Assembly: GCF_016892625.1 (NCBI RefSeq)
Contig: NZ_JAFEMW010000001.1
Span: 496,001 to 560,000, forward strand
Direction of reading: 5' to 3'
DNA: 64,000 nt
Source of the DNA: Brevibacterium sp. RIT 803
GTDB taxonomy: Bacteria > Actinomycetota > Actinomycetes > Actinomycetales > Brevibacteriaceae
The notes under the pieces are model-generated. The model was not told where the DNA came from and did not search any database. It saw only the letters and a program-made list of their open reading frames with translations. Of this stretch, positions 56,592 through 64,000 are shown one piece after another (positions within the stretch are counted from its first letter, which is position 1; each line of letters starts with the position of its first letter). The translations under genes were made by a program, and so were the position numbers.

Positions 56592-57230
56592 ATGGCTACC
56601 GAAAGCGCCATCGACCAGCAGGAAATCGACGAGAAGAAGGCGGCCCAGATCCGTCATCTGCTCGCCGAGGAGAACGAAGAGGCGGTCAAGCGCCGCTTCG
56701 GGGAGCAGGAGTTCAACTCCCCCGAGTACCAGCAGGCGAAGCAGGAACTCGCTCAGCGAGGCAGCGCCCGGACCGAGCACTTCAAAGCTGAGATCGAGGA
56801 GCAGGGACAGATCGATCGCGAGCGTGAGGCCGAGCTTGCGCGTCAGAAGGAAGCCGAGCGCCAGGCTCAGGAACAGGCCGTGCAAGAACCGGAGACAGAG
56901 CAGAACCAAGATCAGGAGGTCGAACAGAACCAGGAAGCCGAACCGGACCACGACCGCGGACAGAAGCGGGATCGCCCTGAGCTGGCCGATGCGCCGCGAC
57001 CTGAGAAGCAGTCCACGCGCGACGGCAAGCACAGGGGCGGTACCGAAAGCCAACGGCAGGATCGCGTCAGCAGTGCGCGCCGACAGGTGCCTGAGACTAC
57101 CGGGGCGGACACGGCCGATCAGGGCGACTCTCAGGGTCATGAGACTCAGCGCCCGGAGAGCACCTACGAGCGGGTCGCCCGCTCCCAGCGCGAGAGTCGG
57201 GAGAGGTCGACACACGGCATCGACCGGTGA
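56592..57230 (+). CDS. Low-complexity charged protein downstream of relaxase
   Basis: A 212-residue, highly charged protein, rich in Glu, Gln, Arg and Asp. The first 100 residues look helical (MATESAIDQQEIDEKKAAQ and on) and the rest disordered. It has no known motif. AGAAAGGA precedes the ATG. Comparable charged accessory proteins often follow relaxase genes. It is convergent with the coupling-protein gene. Confidence 0.6.
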   Translation: MATESAIDQQEIDEKKAAQIRHLLAEENEEAVKRRFGEQEFNSPEYQQAKQELAQRGSARTEHFKAEIEEQGQIDREREAELARQKEAERQAQEQAVQEPETEQNQDQEVEQNQEAEPDHDRGQKRDRPELADAPRPEKQSTRDGKHRGGTESQRQDRVSSARRQVPETTGADTADQGDSQGHETQRPESTYERVARSQRESRERSTHGIDR

Positions 57231-57311
57231 GACCCGATGCCTCCAGGCGACCGCGATGAGCCCGCATGAGAAGGCCCCCAAAGCAATGCCCCGGTGGCCG
57301 CTTCATGACCG

Positions 57312-58727
57312 TCAGGCGGCCTGCTTCGACGTGAACGGGATGGCGCTGATGTCGACGAGGGTCACCATCAGTCCCTTCTCGTGGATGCCGTCATGGTCGG
57401 CCTCGGCGAGGTTGGGGCGACGGCCCCGCAGGAGCCGTCCCTCGTTGCGCGTCTTGGGGAGGAAGTCCGACCCCTGGAACGCCTCAACCCGCTCGGAAGT
57501 CTGCGACTGCTTGCCGAGGTGGTCGACCGTCGTCTTCTGCTGCTCCGTCTGGCCGTACCACCAGGCCGCCTTCTCGAGGATCTCCTTCTCGGGAGCGCCC
57601 ACGAGGCAGAGCACTGCGGGCCAGGTGTCGCGCAGCGCCGTCATGCCCGCCGAGCCGTAGCGCAGCTCGAACTGGCTGGTCGCCTGCACGGCGCAGAGCA
57701 GGTTGATGCCCATCGCTCTCGACTCCGTGACCACGGTCGGGAGCTCCTGCCACGGCATCGTGTTGCACAGTTCGTCGACCACCAGGAGCAGGCGGGGCAG
57801 CTTCGTCTTCTCCGTCTGGTTCGCCCGCCAGCGCTTGGTGATGGCCGCGGCGGCCCCGACTGCTGCGCCGGCGGCAACACCCGTGGCCGGGGCCACGATG
57901 AAGAGCGTCGCTCCTTTGCGCTCGAGCATCTCCGGCGTCAGAGGCGGTGTCGTACCGTCACCGCGGACGGTGGAGCGCAGCCACGGGGCGACGGCGGCCT
58001 TCATCGTGATCATCACGTTCGAGACCTGCTTCTCGTCCTGCACGGACGCGGAGAGCAGTTCCTCAGACAGGATTGGCGAGACCTCCTTGAGGCGTTCGAT
58101 CGCGGTAACCCAGCTCGGCGACTCATCCTCTGCGCTTTCGCCCTGGAGTCTGCTCACTGCCGAGCGCGCCCAGGTCATGCCGTCCGGGCCAGCTGCCCGC
58201 AGGATCGCCGCCAACGGAGCCGTCGAAAGGGTCTCGAAGAACTCCGCGGTCCCGTCGCCGCCGCCACCGCCACCCGAAGCGCCGCCGGCCCCGGCCGAAC
58301 CCGACTGCAGCAAGATCGTCGCGAGGTCGAGGGCGTCGTCGTCGCCTGCCACGAGCGCCGTCGGGTCGACCACCACACGCGTCACGCCCTCGGGCAGCTG
58401 GTCATCGGGGACCTCTCCCGAGAGGTCGAGGACGTAGGTGCAGCCCTTTCCGCCGCGGTCCAGGCGCATCTGCAGGCACTCTTGGATCAGATCGGGCTTA
58501 CTGCTCACGGCAACCACCGGACCGTTCCACATGAGGATCGCGGGAGCGAGCACGCGGCGGGTCTTGCCCGAGCCGCTGACTCCCGACACCAGCAGATGAG
58601 GGGCCGTCTCGGCCGGCACCCCGTCGACGAAGCCGCCGAAAGGCGTGGGCGGACGCATGTAGGTCGGCGGCGTCTCCGCAGCGGCGGCGGTACTGCCTGT
58701 GGGCGCACCCTTCTTGCTGTTGAACAT
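57312..58727 (-). CDS. Type IV coupling protein (VirD4/TraG-like), soluble form
   Basis: A 471-residue P-loop ATPase that links relaxase to the secretion channel. Walker A is VSGVSGSGKTRRV near residue 45, followed by SSKPDLIQECL. Walker B is LLLVVDELCNTMPW near 325 and the TraM-recognition region is ESRAMGINLLCAVQATSQFELRYG. It lacks the usual N-terminal transmembrane pair. I start at ATG 58727 (GGAG eight bases upstream); ATG 58733, overlapping the previous stop, is also possible. No VirB4 or mating-pore gene lies in the window, so transfer would need a helper element. Confidence 0.8.
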   Translation of the reverse strand: MFNSKKGAPTGSTAAAAETPPTYMRPPTPFGGFVDGVPAETAPHLLVSGVSGSGKTRRVLAPAILMWNGPVVAVSSKPDLIQECLQMRLDRGGKGCTYVLDLSGEVPDDQLPEGVTRVVVDPTALVAGDDDALDLATILLQSGSAGAGGASGGGGGGDGTAEFFETLSTAPLAAILRAAGPDGMTWARSAVSRLQGESAEDESPSWVTAIERLKEVSPILSEELLSASVQDEKQVSNVMITMKAAVAPWLRSTVRGDGTTPPLTPEMLERKGATLFIVAPATGVAAGAAVGAAAAITKRWRANQTEKTKLPRLLLVVDELCNTMPWQELPTVVTESRAMGINLLCAVQATSQFELRYGSAGMTALRDTWPAVLCLVGAPEKEILEKAAWWYGQTEQQKTTVDHLGKQSQTSERVEAFQGSDFLPKTRNEGRLLRGRRPNLAEADHDGIHEKGLMVTLVDISAIPFTSKQAA

Positions 58728-58729
58728 GG

Positions 58730-59002
58730 TCATTTCTCCTTCTTGTTGTTGTCGTCTTTCGCGTTCCAACGGCGCTCGATGTTCGCGCGCCCGGCTGCAC
58801 TGATGCGTTCCCGCTCGTCGGCCGCTTCCTCAGCGACTAGCTCTTCGCCCTCTGGCGAATCGATGCGTTGGAGGCCGTACCGCAGGCACACGCGGGCCAG
58901 GAGCCCGTTCCCGATGCCTCGGAAGCGCGCCTGCTGACGGATCGACTCGCGGTCCTCCGTCGTCAGGGCGATCGTCTGCTTGGCGTCTAAGGACCTGCTC
59001 AT
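58730..59002 (-). CDS. Ribbon-helix-helix-like DNA-binding protein
   Basis: A 90-residue protein with a beta-strand then two helices (KQTIALTTEDRESIRQQARFRGIGNGLLARVCLRYGL), consistent with a CopG/Arc-like fold, and a charged tail. It overlaps the coupling-protein start. It is probably a transfer-gene regulator or relaxosome component. The inverted repeat ACCCG/CGGGT at 59038-59050 in the divergent promoter is a plausible operator. Confidence 0.65.
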   Translation of the reverse strand: MSRSLDAKQTIALTTEDRESIRQQARFRGIGNGLLARVCLRYGLQRIDSPEGEELVAEEAADERERISAAGRANIERRWNAKDDNNKKEK

Positions 59003-59106
59003 CAACGCCTTCCCTTCTGCCTCGTCGGTTGTTCTACACCCGTTCCGGGTATAGTATTATGGTACCTGATTTTATTGACCGTTTACTACGTGCAGAGAGG
59101 CCTCGA

Positions 59107-59304
59107 ATGGGCAAGTTCATCTTTCAGACGGTCATCGTGCTGGCAGTCGTCGGCACAGTCTTCGTCTTCGGAGTCGTGGTCGGGGGCGGCTTCGCCAACG
59201 ACGCAGCCGAAGCCGGCATGCGGACACGCGTAGCGCAGTGCCTGCCGATGGAGACAGCAGACGACCTAGAGACGTGCCTGGCCGCGGATGAGGAGACTCA
59301 GTGA
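59107..59304 (+). CDS. Small membrane protein
   Basis: A 65-residue protein with one N-terminal transmembrane helix (FIFQTVIVLAVVGTVFVFGVVVGGG) and a small external domain with two Cys. GAGAGG precedes the ATG. It overlaps the next gene by GTGA and begins a three-gene membrane-protein unit divergent from the coupling protein. Confidence 0.68.
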   Translation: MGKFIFQTVIVLAVVGTVFVFGVVVGGGFANDAAEAGMRTRVAQCLPMETADDLETCLAADEETQ

Positions 59305-60095
59305 GCACGCCACGGTGGGAGGGCGAACGCAGCGCCTGGTTAAAGGCGCGGGCTGGACATCGGCTCGGAGTCAGGCGTCGGGCAGAGCAACTCGCTCTGG
59401 TCGCTCGGCGACAAGAGCGACTGGAGGCCGGCGTCGGCGACAGCGCCTTCGGCGAGGTCACGACCCGAAACGTCTTCTACCGCAGCGTTCACCGCGAGGA
59501 AGGCGCTGCGAACCTGGCCGGCTGGATGATCTGGACGCTGATCTGGATGTCCGCGACCTATGTGCTCGTCGGGCCCGCGCTACTCATCGGCCTGGGGGCG
59601 TACGGCATCTGGTGGCGGAAGGTCGAGGAGTGGGGCCGAATGCGGAGCGTGCCGTACTTCAAGGCCGCGGGGGCCGTCGCCGCGATCGGCGTCGCAATAT
59701 TGACCGCCCACTCCCTGCTGGCAACAGAGGGCGTGACGCGGATCCTCATCGGCTCCTGGCAGACCTGGCCGCTCGAGGGCGGCGCGGCATTCCTGACTGG
59801 TTACCTCTGGCTGCAACTCGTCCTGGGTCTCGTTCGCGCCGGGTGGCGCGTGCGTGCCTGGGGCTGGCCCGCAGTTGCGCGAGTAGAGCGGGCGGGGGCG
59901 ACAGCCGTCCAGGCGGTCGAGCTCGAGGGATTCGATCACGCCGAGCTGGAGGAAGCGCCGCACAGCGACGCACCGGCCATTGCCCCCATCGAGATCAGCG
60001 TCGACGACGAGGAGCTCGAGGACTGGATGGTCGAGGAGCAGGACGAGCCGGTGTATGCGGATGAGAACGACAACGCCCAGAAGACAACGCAATGA
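59301..60095 (+). CDS. Multi-pass membrane protein of the transfer region
   Basis: A 264-residue protein with about four transmembrane helices (near residues 70-105, 120-140 and 155-190) and an acidic C-terminal tail (VDDEELEDWMVEEQ). It has no known family. The GTG start has GAGGAG upstream. With its neighbours it may anchor the soluble coupling protein in the membrane; that role is inference. Confidence 0.68.
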   Translation: MSTPRWEGERSAWLKARAGHRLGVRRRAEQLALVARRQERLEAGVGDSAFGEVTTRNVFYRSVHREEGAANLAGWMIWTLIWMSATYVLVGPALLIGLGAYGIWWRKVEEWGRMRSVPYFKAAGAVAAIGVAILTAHSLLATEGVTRILIGSWQTWPLEGGAAFLTGYLWLQLVLGLVRAGWRVRAWGWPAVARVERAGATAVQAVELEGFDHAELEEAPHSDAPAIAPIEISVDDEELEDWMVEEQDEPVYADENDNAQKTTQ

Positions 60096-60119
60096 CCAAA
60101 AACGAAAGGGACAAGGACA

Positions 60120-60674
60120 ATGAGTGAACAAAACATCAATGTGAACGTCGAGCGGGGCGCTGGCCCGGACAACCACGCATGGACCGTGCTGGGCACACTG
60201 CTCGCCTGCGGTGCCGTGGGCATGGCCGCCTGGGCAATCTCCAACGCGGGCATGCTCGACATGGCTGCTACGGGGCTGAGCTTCTTCTTCATCCAGTTGA
60301 TCACTATGATGATGAAGGCCGGCCTGCTCGTCGTGCCAGAGAAGCACAGCACGGACTTCTCGGAGTCACGGGGCATCATCAAGACTCTCTGGCGCGAGTT
60401 TCAGGAGTTCCAGGGCAACTCTCCGATCTGGAGGATGGCTCTGCTGGCACTGGGCTTCACGCTGGCGTACCTAATCTTCCGTTTCGGCCTGTCCGTGGCC
60501 CTGGGCGTCTTCGAAAACATCTGGATCGCTGGCGCGGCGTCGGCCTTGATCGCCTCGTTCATCGTCTCGCCCCAGCTCTTCAAGACGATGTTTTCGAAAA
60601 TGAAGACCCGCAGCGGCGTGCAGATCAAGTCGACGCCTGCGGAACCTGAGGCCTGGGAAGGTGGTGTCGCGTGA
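60120..60674 (+). CDS. Multi-pass membrane protein of the transfer region
   Basis: A 184-residue protein with about four hydrophobic segments (near residues 20-45, 48-70, 105-125 and 130-155). AAGGACA precedes the ATG. Nothing resembles known VirB proteins. The stop overlaps an ATG of the following region (TGATG). Confidence 0.65.
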   Translation: MSEQNINVNVERGAGPDNHAWTVLGTLLACGAVGMAAWAISNAGMLDMAATGLSFFFIQLITMMMKAGLLVVPEKHSTDFSESRGIIKTLWREFQEFQGNSPIWRMALLALGFTLAYLIFRFGLSVALGVFENIWIAGAASALIASFIVSPQLFKTMFSKMKTRSGVQIKSTPAEPEAWEGGVA

Positions 60675-60696
60675 TGACGGTACACGGAGTTGCTGA

Positions 60697-61191
60697 ATCA
60701 GGAGGGGAGGTGACGTTGCGATCATCTGGCGACGAGCACAAAGTCTTCACGCGATTCACGAGATCGGCCATGCGTGGGCTCATCACCACGTGGGCCGTGC
60801 ATTTCGATACATGACGGTCCGCCCGCGCCAGCTCGGCCTCGCCGGCGTCTGTCGATCGTGGCCACGAAGGCGAACCGACATCGGCGAGACGACGCAGATC
60901 GCTGCTGCCGGGCCAATCGCCGAGGCGATGTACTCGGTGCGATACCAGCGGGCCGATAACGAGGAGCTCCTGTCCTTCTTGTCCGATGCGATCGCGCTCG
61001 GCGGACAGGTCGATGCTGAACAAGCCTGCGGCCTTCTGAACTTACCCGAGGCCATCGAACTGACACGATCGCAGCTCGAAGCAGACTGGCCGACGGTCGA
61101 ACGGCTCGCCGACATGCTCGTCGACCGCGGAGCCGTCCCCGGCCGACGTCGGGAGTCAGGAGGAAAGTTTCATAGATCTGTGCGTCGGTGA
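60697..61191 (+). CDS. M41-like zinc metallopeptidase, start codon abnormal
   Basis: The frame carries HAIHEIGHAWAHHHVG, an HExxH zinc motif of the FtsH-like (M41) type, followed by FRYMTVRP. Further on comes AAAGPIAEAM, the usual second conserved region, and a helical tail (LTRSQLEADWPTVERLADMLVDRGAV). No ATG, GTG or TTG exists in this frame before the zinc motif. The upstream ATG at 60674 (overlapping the previous stop) is in another frame. Either a rare ATC/ATT start, a frameshift or decay is implied. It lacks the AAA domain of FtsH. Confidence 0.55.
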   Translation: MRRGGDVAIIWRRAQSLHAIHEIGHAWAHHHVGRAFRYMTVRPRQLGLAGVCRSWPRRRTDIGETTQIAAAGPIAEAMYSVRYQRADNEELLSFLSDAIALGGQVDAEQACGLLNLPEAIELTRSQLEADWPTVERLADMLVDRGAVPGRRRESGGKFHRSVRR

Positions 61192-61278
61192 CGGAGAGAC
61201 GGTGACAGGCATCGGATGCTAGCGAAAAGAGCGAAGAACGACCCCGGCACCGATGGTGCTGGGCACCTTTCAATTGAC

Positions 61279-61690
61279 TCAGGCGAACTGCTCCAGCTCA
61301 GCTCGTCGACGTGCAACGTGTGCGTACAGGGTGGATTTACTCATCCCGACGGCTCTGGCGACCTCGTTGCCGGTCATGTCCGTCGTATCGAGGAACTCCA
61401 TTGCCCGAGCGACCTGCTCGGGGATGCGTGAGGGCTTGCGACCCCCAAATCCGTTCCCCACGTCGATGCTTGACGTCCAGAGCCGACTTCGTCCGCTCAG
61501 CAATGAGGTCGCGTTCCATCTGACCGACCGCCGCGACGATTGTGAAGATGAGCTCGCCAGCCGAAGTCGAGGTGCCGATGCCGAGGCTCCAAGATGCGCA
61601 GCCCGATCTCCCGATTCTTGAAGTCGTGCAGCAGTGAAGTCAGCTGCGTCGTCGACCGGCCCAGCCGGGACAATTCGGGGACATAATCAG
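61279..61690 (-). pseudogene. Decayed serine recombinase (resolvase)
   Basis: Read on the minus strand, three consecutive frames give VPELSRLGRSTTQLTSLL, then TSAGELIFTIVAAVGQMERDL, then GFGGRKPSRIPEQVARAM with a terminal helix-turn-helix. Frame changes lie near 61588 and in the G-run at 61456-61459. The catalytic N-terminal part (with the active Ser) is missing. It is therefore inactive. The tail alone (61279-61503) can look like an intact HTH gene. Confidence 0.75.
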
Positions 61691-61711
61691 ACCAGACGAA
61701 GGAGGGAAAGC

Positions 61712-61906
61712 ATGGAGCACACCAGGAAGTCCACGTCGACGATGACCGAGCACGACCGGCAAATGGCTAGGAAGCTCGAGCGCATCACCAGCGATCCCGA
61801 GGGCTACTACGCCACTGCCCGCAAGGCTGCCTATCGCGACGAGCTGCGCCGCGCGCTCATGCCTTGGCAGAAGCATCGGCCCCATTCGAATTCGAGCGGA
61901 TTCTGA
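61712..61906 (+). CDS. Small charged hypothetical protein
   Basis: A 64-residue hydrophilic protein (KLERITSDPEGYYATARKAAYRDELRRAL) with a very good GAAGGAGGG site before its ATG. Its start abuts the truncated resolvase. The ribosome site and codon pattern support a real gene of unknown function. Confidence 0.62.
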   Translation: MEHTRKSTSTMTEHDRQMARKLERITSDPEGYYATARKAAYRDELRRALMPWQKHRPHSNSSGF

Positions 61907-61941
61907 CTCCCTACCGATTAAAGGACGGATAATTTCCCTGG

Positions 61942-62966
61942 TTACTTCATGCGATCGGTCAGCTGGTCGAAGAACTTGGTCAGCATCGCGCTGGCCCTGA
62001 CGTCAGCAGCTCGGCTCCGCCGAACCGGTAGACCTCGTAGCCGTCCAGCCTGAGCCGACGGTCCTCGGCGACCATTTCGCTATAGAGCCGAGGAATTGCC
62101 TTCTCGCCCTCCGCATAGTGCTGCTTCCCATCAACCTCGAGCACGACGCGGTGACTGCTGGAGAACAGGAGGAGGAAGTCCATCCACTGCCGCGCCAACG
62201 GGCTACGGTTCTGCCCAGCCGTCCGACGAGCCAGCTGAGCGGCCGGGTCGAAGTGCAGGTAGACCTGCGGGATCAGTGCCGGAACGTCGAACGTTTTGTC
62301 CTTGTACCGCGCTGCGTAGGCGTCGAAGACCACCTGCTCGACCTTGTTGTCGTCCAGAGAGGACCGTAGGCGATTGTGCAGATCCAGGCCGACTTCCCGT
62401 GGTGGCACGTCGTTGGCAAAACCCTGCCGAGCGCGCCACCACTCGATGAGCTTGCTCTACGTCAGGCCATCGGCCGGGATCGGCTGGTCGAAGACCAGAC
62501 AGAACTCCCCGTCAACAACGATCTCGATATCGTTGTTGACGGCATCTCGGAGCACCAGCTCGGGTTTGGGACCGTTCGCCGCGAAGATCAAGTTCTTGGC
62601 CGGGGTGCCGACCCCTCCCCCGCGGTCGTACTCAGCAAGCAGCGCCGTCATTTCATCCAGAAGCACGCCGGTGACATCGAGTTCGGTGACCATGCGACGC
62701 GCAAGGGCTACCAGGCGGGGAAGCTCCCAGCCCGCAGTGTAGCCCCTGATCACGTCGCGTTTCGTGAAGTCGTCGTCCGTTGGCTCGTGATCCGTCTTCA
62801 GCCATTGCAGCTTGAGTTCTTCAGCGAGCACAGTCTCGAGATCGCATCGTGTGTAGGCGTCGATGAACGCTTCTTCGATCGCTCCCCAGAACGAGCGCGA
62901 CGACACCCTCACCGGCCCCTTCGCGTTATCTGCGAGGAGCCCTTCGAAAGAGTTGAATCCGCTCAC
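61942..62966 (-). pseudogene. Broken anti-phage-like gene with nuclease domain
   Basis: One frame runs from MSGFNSFEGL (62966) through an in-frame TAG at 62457-62459, where TGG (Trp) would fit, and continues with SKLIEWWRARQGFANDVPPREVG to a nuclease-like end. The C-terminal domain has VVLEVDGKQHY...RLYSEMVAEDRRLRLDGYEVYRFGG, the pattern of Vsr/DUF559-type PD-(D/E)xK endonucleases. A second frame change near 61985-61995 separates the tail MLTKFFDQLTDRMK (stop 61942-61944). The N-terminal part resembles abortive-infection (AbiJ-type) proteins; that is tentative. Confidence 0.75.
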
Positions 62967-63334
62967 TCCACTATTATCCCAGCTTGAGCCGACGGATGGG
63001 CGAAGACTAGCCTGGGACGTTATTATGTGAAATCAGCTCCTAATAAAGTGCTGCATTGAGCACGGGACTTCTGAAAACCCGATGTCAATAGTCGGCGGCA
63101 CAACTCCCGATTTCATGCGGCTGGACACGCAATCGCCTTCTGAAACTGACAAAATCTGGGCAACTTAACGTGGCGCACAGACTGCGCCCGCCAGTGCCGC
63201 GAGACGCCTCATATCCCTAGGGATATGAGGCGTGTTTCCTGTACCGCTGAGTCAGTACGGTTATCCGACATGTTGCATCAGTCCCAACGACGCGGCGTTG
63301 TGCTGGCAAGCAGGATAATTACACGACTCACGGA
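62967..63334. other. Intergenic region with a perfect palindrome
   Basis: These 368 bases contain no gene. The notable element is the 30-bp palindrome at 63204-63233. The region probably includes the promoter of the broken nuclease gene and the end of the clipped membrane-protein gene. Confidence 0.45.
63204..63233. repeat. Perfect 30-bp palindrome
   Basis: Two 15-base arms (ACGCCTCATATCCCT and its complement) meet without a spacer and without mismatch. It is followed by GTTTCCT on the plus strand. A transcription terminator for a rightward transcript, a protein-binding site or an element border are all possible. Confidence 0.6.
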
Positions 63335-64000
63335 TCATTCGCGGAGGCAACGTCGCGTGTAGACAATGGTGCCTAGAACAAAATCGTTCGGCCGTTCGAC
63401 GCTTCGAGATCTCGTTTTGAACAGCCGGAGCAAGATGAAGCAGCCCAATGCCGCGAGGACGAACACAGCCACAAGAGGAGCGTTTTCTATTTTGGGAGAA
63501 TTTGGGTCGGCCAGCGGCGTAGAGCGTTGGAGAATGCATAGCAATAGAGGCGCGACAAGGAGGGTGCAGGTGGCGATGAACCGTAGCCACCAACCGACAA
63601 GATTGTCTCGTTCCTCTCGGACTTCTGTCGTGAGCCCGTCTTCTCCGGGAAATATTGCTACGTTCAACTTTTTCATCATCAACGGAATCAAGTGAAGGAC
63701 AACCGCCATCGAAATTAGGCCGAATGGTGTCACACCGCCAGGACCCGTGAGGTACTCATGAAAATCACTTGATTCTTCGAGCGTTCCTCTTGCCATGGCC
63801 GGTGTCCATCTTGCCCAGGCGATCAGTGGATCAGCGGCGAATGAGAATAACTCCGGATTCAACGATTTGAGCATCACTGCTCCGAGCGCAGTCCCGCCAC
63901 CAATGACTAGCATTTCCGCCCAGAATCCAAAGAACACCACCATCGACACCAGCAGCCCTAGCAACACAATTCCCGCCATAACAAAGAACCCGCTTACGGA
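63335..64000 (-). CDS. Multi-pass membrane protein, 5' end beyond the window
   Basis: At least 214 residues with about four hydrophobic segments (near 1-38, 80-100, 135-155 and 168-190 of the visible ATG reading). The frame stays open and hydrophobic upstream of ATG 63979 to the window edge, so the true start may lie outside. I do not recognise the family; GXXGG-rich IGGGTALGAV at the first helix is the clearest motif. Confidence 0.6.
   Translation of the reverse strand, partial: SVSGFFVMAGIVLLGLLVSMVVFFGFWAEMLVIGGGTALGAVMLKSLNPELFSFAADPLIAWARWTPAMARGTLEESSDFHEYLTGPGGVTPFGLISMAVVLHLIPLMMKKLNVAIFPGEDGLTTEVREERDNLVGWWLRFIATCTLLVAPLLLCILQRSTPLADPNSPKIENAPLVAVFVLAALGCFILLRLFKTRSRSVERPNDFVLGTIVYTRRCLRE

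Noticed and set aside
56544..56791. C-terminal part of the long frame opened at 56333
   Set aside because: It overlaps the 56592 gene out of frame and becomes Arg/Gly/Pro-rich nonsense.
57381..58937. 518-codon open frame on the plus strand
   Set aside because: It is antisense to the VirD4-like gene, has low-complexity Arg/Gly/Ala-rich translation and no recognisable motif; typical of high-GC antisense frames.
59288..60064. 258-codon plus-strand frame
   Set aside because: Overlaps the membrane-protein gene in another frame and consists mostly of Arg/Gly/Ala repeats.
60790..61191. 133-residue gene starting at GTG 60790
   Set aside because: This start falls just after the HEIGH zinc motif, which would be excluded; the real coding region extends upstream.
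61279..61503. Intact 74-residue HTH gene
   Set aside because: It is the C-terminal tail of a frameshifted serine resolvase; the preceding domain is readable in adjacent frames.
1..64000. CRISPR arrays, tRNA, rRNA, riboswitches
   Set aside because: I looked for regularly spaced repeats, cloverleaf-like and rRNA-like stretches and saw none; weak or divergent RNAs cannot be excluded without a covariance search.

Overview
The window looks like a high-GC Gram-positive (Actinomycetota) chromosome, probably of the order Micrococcales and possibly Brevibacterium-like. This is inferred from family composition: tandem-domain Lrp regulators, IclR and DUF5937 regulators, MHS transporters, and an actinobacterial-type relaxase and coupling protein. 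Many genes overlap by ATGA/GTGA and many carry strong GGAGG-type ribosome sites. No rRNA, tRNA, CRISPR array or intact insertion sequence was seen.

Positions 1-40,450 are a chain of catabolic islands, each with its own regulator and transporter. (1) 1-3,908: a clipped symporter-like gene, a small membrane protein, a zinc dehydrogenase, an M19 dipeptidase and a tandem Lrp regulator. (2) 4,026-11,316: a tightly overlapped IclR-CaiB-crotonase-CoA-transferase A/B-acyl-CoA ligase operon, divergent from an MHS-type carboxylate transporter. (3) 12,219-20,538: a ketose or polyol pathway (aldehyde dehydrogenase, class II aldolase, SorC regulator, polyol-type MFS permease; divergently an FGGY kinase, 2-hydroxyacid dehydrogenase and second MFS). 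A perfect 11+4+11 palindrome lies in the divergent promoter. (4) 21,246-27,936: an SsuABC/TauABC-type ABC transporter with a DHDPS-family lyase, an FMN hydroxyacid oxidase and a zinc-less MDR enzyme, divergent from an IclR regulator. (5) 27,947-37,569: a Dpp/Opp peptide transporter with two class A beta-lactamase-like proteins (one active-looking, one apparently dead) and ProC, divergent from a DUF5937/ArsR-type regulator. (6) 37,662-40,441: an SDR and a sodium:solute symporter with a divergent Lrp/AsnC regulator.

Positions 40,854-45,033 are a defence locus: McrC, McrB and an unassigned zinc-ribbon protein. Two orphan genes follow (45,386-46,787).

Positions 47,327-about 61,900 are a GC-richer mobilizable element: XRE repressor, excisionase-like protein, helicase and archaeo-eukaryotic-type primase, endonuclease-VII-domain protein, an oriT-like hairpin region, MobC, relaxase, a soluble VirD4-like coupling protein, several small membrane proteins and an M41-like metallopeptidase with an abnormal start. 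The only site-specific recombinase seen is a decayed serine resolvase, and no VirB4 or mating-pore gene is present. The element is therefore at most mobilizable and may be stranded. It is followed by a broken anti-phage-like nuclease gene (61,942-62,966), a perfect 30-bp palindrome and a clipped membrane protein.
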